The position numbers were made by a program, and so were the translations under genes. Source: Candidatus Nitronereus thalassa (GTDB lineage: Bacteria > Nitrospirota > Nitrospiria > Nitrospirales > UBA8639). Taken from it: a DNA stretch of 64,000 nucleotides. The notes below the pieces were generated by a model that saw only the letters and a list, made by a program, of their open reading frames with translations, did not search any database and was not told where the DNA came from. The stretch covers positions 1,240,001 through 1,304,000 of the forward strand of contig NZ_JAQOUE010000001.1 in the NCBI RefSeq assembly GCF_032191465.1, given 5' to 3'. Position 1 is the stretch's first letter; every line of letters begins with the position of its first letter. Of this stretch, positions 8,961-18,261 are shown piece by piece.

Positions 8961-9389
8961 CTAAATCTGGGATTTGAGGGCACTCGCCCCTGTGGAAACT
9001 TCTCCATCTTTTGTCATGAGATCTAATTCCTGCCATCCTTTTCGTAATTCTTCCAGGACACCCAGGACTGTTCCAAGTGGCGCAGGATCACTATTCATGT
9101 TGGCAATTGTGATTTCTCGAATCATGAACTCGTACATGGCATCTAATTTTTCCGCGACGACTCCACCATCCTCCCGATTCAACACGGCTTGTAATTCACA
9201 CAGAATATCCACGACTCGATTGAGGGCTTCCCCTTTGGCTTTTTCATTTTCCCTCTCGATATGTTGCACCGATTGGCGCACTAAGGCAACGGCCTTGTCA
9301 TACAATAACACCACGAGCCGCACAGGAGAGGCCTGCTCCACCTCGTGCTGCACCTGCTGCTGTCGATACATCTGAAGATTAGGATTCAA
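8961..9389 (-). CDS. fliS: Flagellin export chaperone FliS
   Basis: 142 residues. FliS keeps flagellin unfolded for export through the flagellar type III system. The N-terminus MNPNLQMYRQQQVQHEVEQ followed by ASPVRLVVLLYDKAV fits the family (normally AxPxxLIxMLYDG), and LNREDGGVVAEKLDAMYEFM matches the conserved second half. The family-like N-terminus needs a TTG start at 9389; an ATG seven codons in (9371) is the alternative. Neither has a clear Shine-Dalgarno, so coupling to fliD, whose stop is 18 bases upstream, is likely. Confidence 0.92.
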   Translation of the reverse strand: MNPNLQMYRQQQVQHEVEQASPVRLVVLLYDKAVALVRQSVQHIERENEKAKGEALNRVVDILCELQAVLNREDGGVVAEKLDAMYEFMIREITIANMNSDPAPLGTVLGVLEELRKGWQELDLMTKDGEVSTGASALKSQI

Positions 9390-9407
9390 AATAAGGAACT
9401 GTCTTAA

Positions 9408-11756
9408 TTAACGATTATTAATTTGTGCTTGAAGGTTTTGTATGCTTGTTAACCCAGCGGTCAACGCATTGCCCTGAATTTGGAACTGCCCCAACAACAC
9501 TTCTAATCGCTGAAATTGTTGCCTCGTTCTTTCTTCAAAGGCCGCGACCAACACACCTTTCCGCTCGATCTCTTCATCAATACTTTCCACAGAGTCCGCG
9601 ATACCATCTTGTCGCACCCGAATGGTACCCGTCGAGGTATCAATATTCCTCCGAATTAACGAAGCAATGCGATCTGCCACCCCAGAGGATACCGTAATGG
9701 TGCCAAAATTTCCGGTCGTGGTCACCTCGGCACGAATGGAAAGCCCATCGTCCGCAAAGCCAGACCCACTAGTCAGTACTGCACCTTTTCCATTAGCCTT
9801 AAATCCATTTATGGTTCCGGCAATATCAACTCCGGTATTTTCCTTGGCGGTACTATCTGCCGTGCCCAGTCCTGATTGGGTTGCCGAATTATCCTGATCT
9901 GAGTGGACTTGAATTTTAATATCATCGCCATATTCAGTCGCCCGAATCCGAATGGCCCCACTATTATTCGAAGCACTGGCAGCAATTTTTTGCGTCGCAA
10001 AGGCGCTATTCAAAGCATTGACAATATCATTGATCGTACTTCCCGCCGCCGCCGTAATTTGAGCGGTCGTCGGAGAAATAGCGCTATTGGTCGCATCCGA
10101 AAAGAAACTCACCGAGATCACTTCTTGAGCTGTAATTCCCCCAGCTTGGATGGCATGGTCAGCATCAATGGTGGCTCGTGTGGGCGCAGTATTAATGAAC
10201 AGGCCATAGCTTCCAGAATCCGTTTCATCAGTTTTACTGACAAACTTTATTTGCGAATTACTGGGCACCCCAATTCCCACAAACAGGCGTGTGACATTTG
10301 TAATATTGGCCGCAATAGCGGCACTAAACGTCGCCGAGTCCAAACTAATTTTTGAGGTATCCTCATTCGTTGAGATTCCCAATTTCGCCAAGCTATTCAA
10401 ACTACTGCTTGCGCCGGGAACGGCCGAGGTAATTAAATTTTGCAATTGCCGATTTAACAATACTGCCGTGGTATCACCCAACAATGGTTTCGCGGTATTG
10501 GACTCTGGGTCTTCGGGATCAAATGATAACTGTTCTTGTAAATATTCAATCACATCATTATAGGCCGAGATAAAGCCCTCAATCTGGGATTGAATACCGC
10601 TCGTATCATTCACTACCGTCACATCAATGGTGGAAGCCGAATCAGCCTGCAGCAGATTTAACGTGACACCTTGAATGACATCAGAAATGGTGTTGGAGGA
10701 TTTAGAAATCGTGAGGTTCCCGACTTCGATCACGGCATCCTTGGCTTCTTGCAAGGTAGGGTTGAATACATCAATCGTAAATTCATCACCTGCGACCAGC
10801 GTTCCCGACGAGGCCCCAAAAGAAATTTGGACACCCTCGTTTTCTCCCTCCGTCGTGCTAGAGGAACCCTGACCGTCAATATAATTGGTCAAAGATGTTT
10901 GGGTTGTGATGGCATTGGATCCGTTATAGGCGGCCCCATTGGCTCCGAGGAAGGTAATACCTCCATCAATGGAGTATTTATACGTCGCAGTTCCTGGATC
11001 TCCTCCTGTAACAATCTCCACAAGAAAAGTCTTGTTGGTCGTCCCAAGATAATTATTGCCGGAATTGGACGCGACGGTTCCAGAATAACTATTGGTGGCA
11101 TTGGCATAGGCGTCTTCCACCTGTTTATTGGTAAAGTCCAGGGTCGTAGGGTTACTGGTAATGTTAACCGAATTTGCCGTACCGGTATTCTTGGATGCCA
11201 GCACCAAACGATATGGGTTTGAACCGGAACCATCATTCAAAATCGATGCTTGTACCGAACCATTGGCATTATTAATCGCATCCCGCAACTGGACTAACGT
11301 CGTTTCGTTGGTAATACTAATTGACGTCTCTGCCCCGGCATTGCCAACTTTAAACTTAAAGGTCCCCGAAGCGCTGGCGATCGCCGTTGTGTCATCATCC
11401 ACAAATCCTTGAGAGGCAATAGAATGTGCCTGGGCCAGTTGATTGACTTGCACTTGTGATGTTCCGGGCACTGCCGAGCTATTCACTGTAGCGGAAAGCA
11501 ACTCGATTCCTGACGTGGATTTCGTGACGGAAACCGAATTGACATTGAAATTGGCCAGAGAAGACAACTTACTGGCTGCACTTTGAAGGCCAGAAAGTTT
11601 GACGCTCAGGGTGCTCAGCTCCGCGCTAACGGTTTCTAGGCTGGCTTTTCGAGATTGAAGTAAAAGGATGGGTTGAGATTCAAGTTCAACTAACTGACTG
11701 ACGACCTCGTTGAAATTGATCCCGGAAATGAGTCCAGTCGCCGACGTGAGTCCCAT
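9408..11756 (-). CDS. fliD: Flagellar filament cap FliD (HAP2)
   Basis: 782 residues, larger than the ~470 of E. coli. It forms the cap that guides flagellin folding at the filament tip. The N-terminal domain is clear: GLISGINFNEVVSQLVELES followed by a coiled coil with LSTLSVKLSGLQSAASKL. A flagellin-hook IN motif follows (GSVQASILNDG...YRLVLASKNTG). The C-terminal coiled-coil domain includes IDEEIERKGVLVAAFEERTR and ends in TSIQNLQAQINNR. The extra length lies in the outer D2/D3-like part. The ATG follows AGGAGG by 11 bases. It is in an operon with flaG upstream and fliS downstream. Confidence 0.95.
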   Translation of the reverse strand: MGLTSATGLISGINFNEVVSQLVELESQPILLLQSRKASLETVSAELSTLSVKLSGLQSAASKLSSLANFNVNSVSVTKSTSGIELLSATVNSSAVPGTSQVQVNQLAQAHSIASQGFVDDDTTAIASASGTFKFKVGNAGAETSISITNETTLVQLRDAINNANGSVQASILNDGSGSNPYRLVLASKNTGTANSVNITSNPTTLDFTNKQVEDAYANATNSYSGTVASNSGNNYLGTTNKTFLVEIVTGGDPGTATYKYSIDGGITFLGANGAAYNGSNAITTQTSLTNYIDGQGSSSTTEGENEGVQISFGASSGTLVAGDEFTIDVFNPTLQEAKDAVIEVGNLTISKSSNTISDVIQGVTLNLLQADSASTIDVTVVNDTSGIQSQIEGFISAYNDVIEYLQEQLSFDPEDPESNTAKPLLGDTTAVLLNRQLQNLITSAVPGASSSLNSLAKLGISTNEDTSKISLDSATFSAAIAANITNVTRLFVGIGVPSNSQIKFVSKTDETDSGSYGLFINTAPTRATIDADHAIQAGGITAQEVISVSFFSDATNSAISPTTAQITAAAGSTINDIVNALNSAFATQKIAASASNNSGAIRIRATEYGDDIKIQVHSDQDNSATQSGLGTADSTAKENTGVDIAGTINGFKANGKGAVLTSGSGFADDGLSIRAEVTTTGNFGTITVSSGVADRIASLIRRNIDTSTGTIRVRQDGIADSVESIDEEIERKGVLVAAFEERTRQQFQRLEVLLGQFQIQGNALTAGLTSIQNLQAQINNR

Positions 11757-11827
11757 GCTACATTCTTCCTCCTGAAGTGATGAGCAACATTATTTTACAC
11801 AACCAATCGGTATGCGAAATGGTGGTC

Positions 11828-12229
11828 TCACCCTTGAACGGACAACAGGCCACTGAATTCCCCCTGAGCCAAGATGCTCAAGGAGGGTTCCGGGGGAATG
11901 GTACGAACGACTTTCCCCGTCTCTTTATCCACCACCTGCACTTTTATTTCTTCCGTCGTATCGTCTATATGGAATCGAAGGGTGTTATTGGCCAATTCTA
12001 ACCGGTGATTGAGATCTTCGACTGCGGCACTCACCTCTGCCAATTCAATCTTTTTGTCAGATGGAAAAGCAGATGTGATATTTTTTGCACCCACATCAAC
12101 TGCCTCCGCTACCTGAGCCCCCCTCGCTTCGCTCCGTCCTGACTTAGGCGGAGAGACAGTAGGAGATTTCCCGGTGTGAGACACCGTTTGGTTGTGGGTT
12201 CTTATGACACTGACTTCCTCCATACTCAT
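11828..12229 (-). CDS. flaG: FlaG-family protein
   Basis: 133 residues. The C-terminal half is a typical FlaG domain: LNHRLELANNTLRFHID, then EEIKVQVVDKETGKVVRTIP and PEPSLSILAQ. The N-terminal ~50 residues are low-complexity. FlaG proteins lie beside flagellin and FliD in many bacteria and influence filament length; the mechanism is not settled. It sits between fliC and fliD on the same strand. The start codon is the first of two nearby ATGs (12229 and 12223). Confidence 0.88.
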   Translation of the reverse strand: MSMEEVSVIRTHNQTVSHTGKSPTVSPPKSGRSEARGAQVAEAVDVGAKNITSAFPSDKKIELAEVSAAVEDLNHRLELANNTLRFHIDDTTEEIKVQVVDKETGKVVRTIPPEPSLSILAQGEFSGLLSVQG

Positions 12230-12330
12230 CTCTCACATATAGATCACAAGGATCCAGCTTGGCTCTCACTATCTCAACTCCATCCTGAGTCTTAAGAGGA
12301 GAACGTCGCATGAAAGACGAAAACTCGCAT

Positions 12331-12366
12331 GGGAAAGAGTCCACCGCTCATGGCGAACTCTTTCCC
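12331..12366 (-). terminator. Hairpin downstream of fliC
   Basis: A perfect 10-base inverted repeat, GGGAAAGAGT / ACTCTTTCCC, with a 16-base spacer, begins 19 bases after the fliC stop codon. No clean U-tract follows directly; a TTTT run appears about 7 bases later. It probably ends or protects the flagellin mRNA and could allow partial read-through to flaG-fliD-fliS. Confidence 0.55.
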
Positions 12367-12384
12367 AATGGATGATCAAACCAA

Positions 12385-14211
12385 TTACTGGAGCAACTGC
12401 AATGCGACCTGGGGCTGGGCATTCGCCTGAGCCAAAATGGCCGTCGCAGCCTGCACCAAAATCTGACCCCGTGTAAATTGGGCCGTTTCCAATGCAAAGT
12501 CGGCATCACGAATTCGCGATTCCGAAGCTGCCTGGTTTTCAGCGGCATTATCCAAGAACGCAATGGCCGTGCTGAGTCGGCTTTGCACAGCACCGATACT
12601 TGACCGGCTCGTATTGATCGTATCCAAGGCCGAGTCAATCTGGGTAATCGCGGTATTAGCCGACGACCGACTGGTAATGGCCAAGGTGCTCAAATTTCCA
12701 GAAGCGACATACGTCGTAGCAGAGATAGCGCCGATATCGCTTGTCGTCCCAGCCACGGTAAAGTTATTGGTCGAGGTTAAGGTAAGGGAACCACGGACAA
12801 CCCCTGTTCTCCCTGAAAAAGTAACATCACCACTATTCCCTAACGCCGTCTGGGCAGCACTGGTCGCGGTAATGGCAATATTTCGACCATCCGCGGCCGT
12901 CAACGTCAACTTACCAGATGACACGGTAGCTTTAACGCCTGTACTGCTAGACTGCGCATTGATCGCCGCCGCTAGAGCCCCATTCGAATCGTTCGTGGAA
13001 ATGGTCAGCCCTCCAATGTTCACGCCATTGATGAACAAATCACCTGACGTCAGGGTGGCAGACCCTACGGAGTTAGTAAAGGTCACGGCATTCGATTCCA
13101 CCGTCGCACTCACACCGGTTGTTGAACTAATACCATTAATCGCCGCTGCCTTCGCGAGTGCAGAAGACTGCCCATTATACGTTGTAATGGCACTCGTTGT
13201 GCCTGTGGAACCCACAAAACCCGATCCAATTCCCAAGTTGGTAGCAACATCCGCACCATTACTAAAGAGGGTGTTGGCAGCCACAGTGCTAAACCCAATG
13301 GCAAGGTTGGTTCCAGCCGTAGTTTCAAAGACAAGATTGCTCGACTCGATTACCCGAGCAGTGACATTCGTGATAGAAGCCGCATTCACCAATGAGGCAA
13401 TATCCGTAACCAAGGATGCAACGGAAGACCCCGTTAAACCGCTCAAGTCAATAGCCGTGTCATTGATATATAAAGATGCATTGATCAAACTAGCAATGTA
13501 CGCACTATTTCCAGCGATGACAGTAGCCGATGTAATGGTACCACCACCGATATTCAACACCGATACTTGGTCGTCACTATCGGAAGTCGCCAAAACATCG
13601 GTTCCATTGATGCTGAATTCTCCAGCAGATAAGTTCCCAACACCATTCGCCGTAGCACTGGACACTCCATCCCCGACATCGGCAGCTTGAGAAGCAAACT
13701 GGCCAATGGCCGTAGCCCGAACATCCGCGATTTCAAACGTCAGTGTTTGATCAGCATTCGCACCGATTTGGAACTTTTTCCCGCTGAACGTTCCATCGAG
13801 AAGAGTGGTGCCGTTGAATTCCACAGTTTGGGCCAACCGCGTCAACTCATTTCGTAGCTGAGTGGCCTCATTGTTGAGTGCGGTTCGGTCGGTATCGGTG
13901 TTATCGTCAGATGCGGCTTGCACGGCCAACTCACGAAGCCGTTGCAAAATATTCGTGACGGAATTGAGAGCACCTTCAGCAGTTTGCACTAATGAAATGG
14001 CGTTATTGGCATTCCGAGAAGCTTGTTGCAGACCACGAACCTGCGCTTGCAACCGTGTGGCAATAGCTAAACCGGCAGCATCGTCAGATGCCCGGTTAAT
14101 TCTCAAACCTGAAGATAACCGCTCAAGAGATCGGTTGATGGCGTTGTTGGCACCTGTTAATTGGCGCTGCGTGTTGAGACTGGCAATGTTGGTATTAACT
14201 ACAAGTGGCAT
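12385..14211 (-). CDS. fliC: Flagellin
   Basis: 608 residues. The conserved ends are intact: N-terminal MPLVVNTNIASLNTQRQLTG and LSSGLRINRASDDAAGLAIA, C-terminal SRIRDADFALETAQFTRGQI and ATAILAQANAQPQVALQLLQ. The ~330-residue middle is Ala/Ser/Thr/Asn/Gly-rich and contains repeated flagellin-IN-type units (for example GDLFINGVNIGGLTI and GEFSINGTDVL), which would form large surface D2/D3 domains and offer many Ser/Thr sites for glycosylation. A strong AAGGAGG lies 7 bases before the ATG. Preceded by a sigma-28-like promoter and followed by a hairpin. Directly downstream of the Maf-ending glycosylation island. Confidence 0.97.
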   Translation of the reverse strand: MPLVVNTNIASLNTQRQLTGANNAINRSLERLSSGLRINRASDDAAGLAIATRLQAQVRGLQQASRNANNAISLVQTAEGALNSVTNILQRLRELAVQAASDDNTDTDRTALNNEATQLRNELTRLAQTVEFNGTTLLDGTFSGKKFQIGANADQTLTFEIADVRATAIGQFASQAADVGDGVSSATANGVGNLSAGEFSINGTDVLATSDSDDQVSVLNIGGGTITSATVIAGNSAYIASLINASLYINDTAIDLSGLTGSSVASLVTDIASLVNAASITNVTARVIESSNLVFETTAGTNLAIGFSTVAANTLFSNGADVATNLGIGSGFVGSTGTTSAITTYNGQSSALAKAAAINGISSTTGVSATVESNAVTFTNSVGSATLTSGDLFINGVNIGGLTISTNDSNGALAAAINAQSSSTGVKATVSSGKLTLTAADGRNIAITATSAAQTALGNSGDVTFSGRTGVVRGSLTLTSTNNFTVAGTTSDIGAISATTYVASGNLSTLAITSRSSANTAITQIDSALDTINTSRSSIGAVQSRLSTAIAFLDNAAENQAASESRIRDADFALETAQFTRGQILVQAATAILAQANAQPQVALQLLQ

Positions 14212-14244
14212 GATGATTCCTCCTTGAATCGTTTAGTGATTGTT

Positions 14245-14260
14245 ATGCCATTCGTGGCAT
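14245..14260 (-). promoter_or_regulatory. Hairpin in the fliC leader (possible CsrA control region)
   Basis: ATGCCA / TGGCAT form a perfect 6-base stem around a 4-base loop (CGAA on the transcribed strand), about 34 bases before the flagellin start. Two AGGA motifs occur in the same leader, one at 14287-14290 and one in the Shine-Dalgarno. CsrA binds such motifs in the Bacillus hag leader. Control by the nearby csrA-fliW pair is an inference. Confidence 0.4.
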
Positions 14261-14312
14261 TTTCTTAACCGTGGAATTTTTGCATTTCCTAAAATACAGC
14301 CGATTTTCTCTC

Positions 14313-14339
14313 TATTCGGAAAACAATCGACCAAACTTA
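14313..14339 (-). promoter_or_regulatory. Sigma-28-like promoter of fliC
   Basis: On the - strand TAAG and TCCGAATA are separated by exactly 15 bases, compared with the sigma-28 consensus TAAA-N15-GCCGATAA (3 of 4 and 5 of 8 matches). Transcription would start near 14306 and give a leader of about 95 bases. Confidence 0.5.
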
Positions 14340-14443
14340 ACGTTTATTTCACCTTTATTTGCTATCAAGAACATCTTTCGGTTTTTCAATCAAAATCCTT
14401 GAGACGGTTCACACCTTATGAAAACGCACCCAATCAGCAACAT

Positions 14444-14484
14444 TTCCTGTATGTTTGAGTCTCAAGCTGTTGAATGTACAGGAA
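14444..14484. terminator. Inverted repeat between maf and fliC
   Basis: TTCCTGTA (14444-14451) and TACAGGAA (14477-14484) flank an inner palindrome TTGAGTCTCAA (14455-14465). The element sits 27 bases after the maf stop and upstream of the fliC promoter, where an operon end is expected. It has no poly-U run, so it may be a weak terminator or a protein-binding palindrome. Nothing else is recognised in the 14212-14510 gap apart from the fliC promoter and leader. Confidence 0.4.
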
Positions 14485-14510
14485 TCACATTCAGGAAAAG
14501 GCGTAATTTT

Positions 14511-17201
14511 CTAAGCTGTGGGAACCGCTTCAAAAAGGTTCTGGTAGGCTTCGGAAATTTTATTAATAAGGTCGGGATCTTGAGGACGCTGAAGTAGGGC
14601 TTGCTCATAAAATGGGATGGCCAAAGTATAGGATCCCGCTGCAGAAAACACCGCTCCCACGGCTTCGAAAAAATCCGGATCATCGAGACTGACTTCGGCT
14701 CCTTTTTCAAAAAATCGCTGAGCCACCTCGACTCGCTGCTCCTGCAGAGAAAGAACCCCAAGGTCATAATACACACGAGGATCAGACGCGTTCATAACCA
14801 GTGCCTGCTCCAAGGCCTCAATAGAATTCTCACGATTACCCAAAGCCTGCTGGGCCTTCGACAACCGGAAATACGCTTCCCCTCGTGCGATCACTTCAAT
14901 CTTCGGATTATTAGCGATGGTTCTATAATGAGTGCTTGCCTTCTCATAATTCTCAAGACGAAAGTAAAAATCCCCTGGATAGAATAATTCATCACTCTGC
15001 CGATGCGGATCAGGACGAGCATCGACAATTCTTTTTTGCCATCGCTCATAATCCCGTTTGGCTTTTTGATAAAGGGTCTCGATTTTTTTATTGCCTGACC
15101 ATTTATCCTGAGCCGTCCTTACCAATTCCCAAGCCATTTCCGGATTACTCTGGCCCAAGGCAATCATAATTCCAACCGACATACCGTCTTCAGTAAGGGA
15201 GTCAATGTGGGTTTTTTCTAAGACATGAGAAAAAGGAACTTTAGCATTATCGTAACATTCAATGGCAATGAACTTTTGAGCACACCTCAATAATTCTTGC
15301 CTAGAAAAATTGTCATGCGCAGTGGATTCTAGTTGATCTAATGCTTTCAACCGACCATAAAGCCGCCTGATTTGTTGGCGTAGGATAGGGATCGCGTTAG
15401 TCAAGTCGCCATAATATCGAAGGCCTCGACTGACCTGTTTATCTAATCGATCAAATTCAGTTTCCTCCCCTTCAATAAAATCTGCAGCATCGGTCTCCTC
15501 TCGACACATATATAATTCCAGATCGAAGTCGATGAGCTGCAAAAGCCCAAGCGTCTTGGCATAGCCTGGAACTAAGCTCGTTATCCGTTCCGCCTTTCTG
15601 CTTAACCGTACTAGGGCTGGAGATCCATCATCACCTTGCTGCCGTAAAATCTTGATTTTTTCCATTAAGTCGCAGAGCCGAAGAGAAGCTCGCTCAAGCT
15701 TTTGAAGTTCTCGAAGACGTTGGCGAATTTCGGAAAGAATAGGAGCCCGGCTTACTCGTTCAGATTCGCCAAGGCTATGTTGAATAGTTTCGAATATGGG
15801 GGAAAGGCCTTGAAGGCAAAATTCTGTGAGAACATCGCGAAGAAGCCAATTTTGGGCTCCTTCAATATTCACGCCACCTTCAGTGGCATTGATCACGGTG
15901 TTCGTGCAATTTCGAATTTTCTGCTCCCAGGTCTGTTTATATCCAAAAAACACAGGTTCCGCTCGTACGGGTTCTCCAAAAATGTTTTTCGTCCACTTTC
16001 CTTGTTTTTCTATCCAAGATGCTTCTGTACCTTCTACAAAATAGGATCCTCCTTTCACATGCGGTAGATCATCGGTATAACTCAAATCTAGTCCTATCAA
16101 TACAATAGGATCACACCCTAACCACTGAGCAAGATTAAATCCCATATGGACCTGACACTGGATTTGGCCCTCTATAGACCCCTTTTCAGGAAAAAAATCC
16201 TGAAGCCATTGGTACGCGGTCATACTCGTAGCCGTCACAAATTTTGGTCCGGGAAAATGCTTTACAAACCGATCATGACAGGAGGGATGGAATACGAGAC
16301 TGACATCTTCCGGTATGACTACGCCTTGATACTTACAAGTGGTCTCTTCTTGAGGATCAACGCTCACCACGAAATCAGGTTTGATACCCTGAGCCAAAAG
16401 AAAACCGATTATAGTATCCGCAGCAATAATCACGGCCCGCCCTTTGAGTTCTTTCAAGTAATGACAATTTTTCCGCAATGAGGGACCAGCGGCCACTATG
16501 ACGGCTGGGAGCCCAGGAAATAGACCTTTCAGCCTATCAACGCCACTGGCGGTCATCACATGAGGCATGGCTTCAAAAATTCTTTTCGTAAATAGTTGGC
16601 CAAACCGCGAGGCCGTCGCTAGGTTAATCTTAGCTCCAGTCGTGAATCGCACTAATTCTTTGTCGATTTTCCGGTTATAGATGGCCGGTGACAACTTTAG
16701 GGCAGGAGCAAATCGGATGACGAACACATCGCCTCCCGTTTCCAACATATATTGGTAACACGAAGGTTCTATTCGCACCTCTTCCCCGACCAACACCTTA
16801 ATACGTGAATGGGTCAATATTGGCGTCAGATCGACCAATTCCATAGCTAATCGAAAAATTTGCGGGTCAGCTTCATATACGATGAGTGCCGATCCTTTTT
16901 TTAAATTCTCAGCAAGTTCCTTTGCCAAATACCCCAATCCCATTCCCATAACCACCAATACTCTATTGGCATTGCCCTGCAATTTTTTTGCAGTGTTCCT
17001 TGCCACCTGAACTGGATCATCGCCATTATGAACCGCGACCGTCTCTCCAGATAAGGTTTCGACTAGTAATCGACAGGCTCCGCTGGTAGCCTTGGTAACC
17101 TGGTATCGCTCAGATGGCTCGACATGCTCCACCACACCTCTTAGCTCTGGATGATGCTCCTCTAACGCCCTGAGATTTTCTTCATAGAGGCTTTCGTTCA
17201 T
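14511..17201 (-). CDS. maf: Motility-associated factor Maf: DUF115/MptE-like flagellin glycosyltransferase with TPR tail
   Basis: 896 residues. Maf proteins are thought to transfer nonulosonic acids (pseudaminic, legionaminic) to Ser/Thr of flagellin in the cytoplasm. The central DUF115/MptE-like domain has the typical core LPAVIVAAGPSLRKNCHYL, the sequence ADTIIGFLLAQGIKPDFVVS and VDPQEETT, then LIGLDLSYTDDLPHV. The N-terminal domain includes RVLVVMGMGLGYLAKELAE. The last ~170 residues contain about three TPR-like repeats (RGEAYFRLSKAQQALGNREN, then RVYYDLGVLSLQEQRVEVAQ), which may bind flagellin. It is the last gene of the island and the immediate neighbour of fliC. Eleven bases separate it from the sialidase-like gene. 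Confidence 0.88.
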   Translation of the reverse strand: MNESLYEENLRALEEHHPELRGVVEHVEPSERYQVTKATSGACRLLVETLSGETVAVHNGDDPVQVARNTAKKLQGNANRVLVVMGMGLGYLAKELAENLKKGSALIVYEADPQIFRLAMELVDLTPILTHSRIKVLVGEEVRIEPSCYQYMLETGGDVFVIRFAPALKLSPAIYNRKIDKELVRFTTGAKINLATASRFGQLFTKRIFEAMPHVMTASGVDRLKGLFPGLPAVIVAAGPSLRKNCHYLKELKGRAVIIAADTIIGFLLAQGIKPDFVVSVDPQEETTCKYQGVVIPEDVSLVFHPSCHDRFVKHFPGPKFVTATSMTAYQWLQDFFPEKGSIEGQIQCQVHMGFNLAQWLGCDPIVLIGLDLSYTDDLPHVKGGSYFVEGTEASWIEKQGKWTKNIFGEPVRAEPVFFGYKQTWEQKIRNCTNTVINATEGGVNIEGAQNWLLRDVLTEFCLQGLSPIFETIQHSLGESERVSRAPILSEIRQRLRELQKLERASLRLCDLMEKIKILRQQGDDGSPALVRLSRKAERITSLVPGYAKTLGLLQLIDFDLELYMCREETDAADFIEGEETEFDRLDKQVSRGLRYYGDLTNAIPILRQQIRRLYGRLKALDQLESTAHDNFSRQELLRCAQKFIAIECYDNAKVPFSHVLEKTHIDSLTEDGMSVGIMIALGQSNPEMAWELVRTAQDKWSGNKKIETLYQKAKRDYERWQKRIVDARPDPHRQSDELFYPGDFYFRLENYEKASTHYRTIANNPKIEVIARGEAYFRLSKAQQALGNRENSIEALEQALVMNASDPRVYYDLGVLSLQEQRVEVAQRFFEKGAEVSLDDPDFFEAVGAVFSAAGSYTLAIPFYEQALLQRPQDPDLINKISEAYQNLFEAVPTA

Positions 17202-17211
17202 TCGTATCTCC

Positions 17212-18261
17212 TCATGTCAGTTGGTATCGAGTCCCGGCGATATAGGGAGCTCCACCTCCACGATCCGAGAAATAATACACGGTGAGGATTTCTCCATTGC
17301 TCAACTCTATAGAGGAAGGGTAGCCCAATTCCCCATCATCATGCCCGTCGGCTCGGAGAACTTGCTCATCAAAAATAGACCAGGATAGTCCCGATTGTGA
17401 CCGACAACATCGAATCCCAGCGGGCAATTGGCGATATCCATACGTGGCAAGTACACCACCGCGGCTCAACATCAATAAGTCCGCAGGATACCCCCAAAGC
17501 GGAAGTCGCTCAGGTACGTTCCATGTGACACCTTCATCCTCTGAAATTGTTTGATACACATACCCCCGTCCCTTGTGATCCGTTCTAAGAAAAGAAAGTA
17601 ATCGACCATCTTGGAGGCGCATTAGGGCAGGCTCTTCAAATATTGGATTGCCGGACACTGCAAGAGGCCCAATCACAGGCCAGGAATGGCCACCATCCTG
17701 AGAGCGTAGAAGATACGATCCATTGGCGCCCTGATCCGAACAGCCATACAGCGGCATCAGTAATTCACCAGAAGGAAGTTCCAGCACGGCGTCAGTCGTG
17801 GCAAGTCCATTGGAAAACCCGGACACGTTAATATCTTGAGGAGCTTCCCACGTCTCGCCTCCATCCAAAGACTTAACGATCGTCAAACACAGCTTGTTTT
17901 GAGAAACATTCATCCGAAAAAAATTTACCAATACGATGCCATTCGAGAGTTGGACGATGGAAGGATCACGATCGTCCCAATCGGTATCACAGATAACTTT
18001 TGGAGCCGAAAATGTTTCCGTATTTCCGGGAGTCACCGATCGGCACATCATCAATCTCCCCGAGGCATCGACATGCTCCGCGCCCTCACGATACACCACA
18101 AGAATTTCACCTGAGATCAATTGGCAAACATCGGGAAAGGCCAAATGGCGGTTGGGATTCTGAGCAATCACAACATGTTGCCTATTCCGCTTCAAATCCA
18201 TTTCCTCCTGCACCAGAGCTTCTTCATTCATTGCAAAGCCTGTTCCCCTGTACCCATTCAT
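17212..18261 (-). CDS. Cytosolic sialidase-like (BNR/Asp-box) beta-propeller
   Basis: 349 residues with repeated Asp-box motifs: SLDGGETW, SQDGGHSW and SEDEGVTW, and an ending GYPSSIELSNGEILTVYYFS typical of the exo-sialidase superfamily. No signal peptide or membrane anchor is visible, so it should be cytosolic, unlike secreted scavenging sialidases. Its ATG overlaps the stop of the GH57-like gene (ATGA), so translation is coupled, and maf follows 11 bases later. It could trim or edit the nonulosonate glycan, or be a non-catalytic sugar-binding propeller; the catalytic Arg triad cannot be assigned by eye. Confidence 0.75.
   Translation of the reverse strand: MNGYRGTGFAMNEEALVQEEMDLKRNRQHVVIAQNPNRHLAFPDVCQLISGEILVVYREGAEHVDASGRLMMCRSVTPGNTETFSAPKVICDTDWDDRDPSIVQLSNGIVLVNFFRMNVSQNKLCLTIVKSLDGGETWEAPQDINVSGFSNGLATTDAVLELPSGELLMPLYGCSDQGANGSYLLRSQDGGHSWPVIGPLAVSGNPIFEEPALMRLQDGRLLSFLRTDHKGRGYVYQTISEDEGVTWNVPERLPLWGYPADLLMLSRGGVLATYGYRQLPAGIRCCRSQSGLSWSIFDEQVLRADGHDDGELGYPSSIELSNGEILTVYYFSDRGGGAPYIAGTRYQLT

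Noticed and set aside
11804-11830. Sigma-28-like site before fliD (TGAG-N15-ACCGATTG)
   Set aside because: Only about 7 of 12 positions match and the -35 element overlaps the flaG stop; fliD is more likely read from fliC or flaG.
12563-13690. 375-codon open frame antisense to fliC
   Set aside because: It mirrors the low-complexity middle of flagellin; its protein is Val/Ala/Pro-rich without domain motifs and has no ribosome-binding site.
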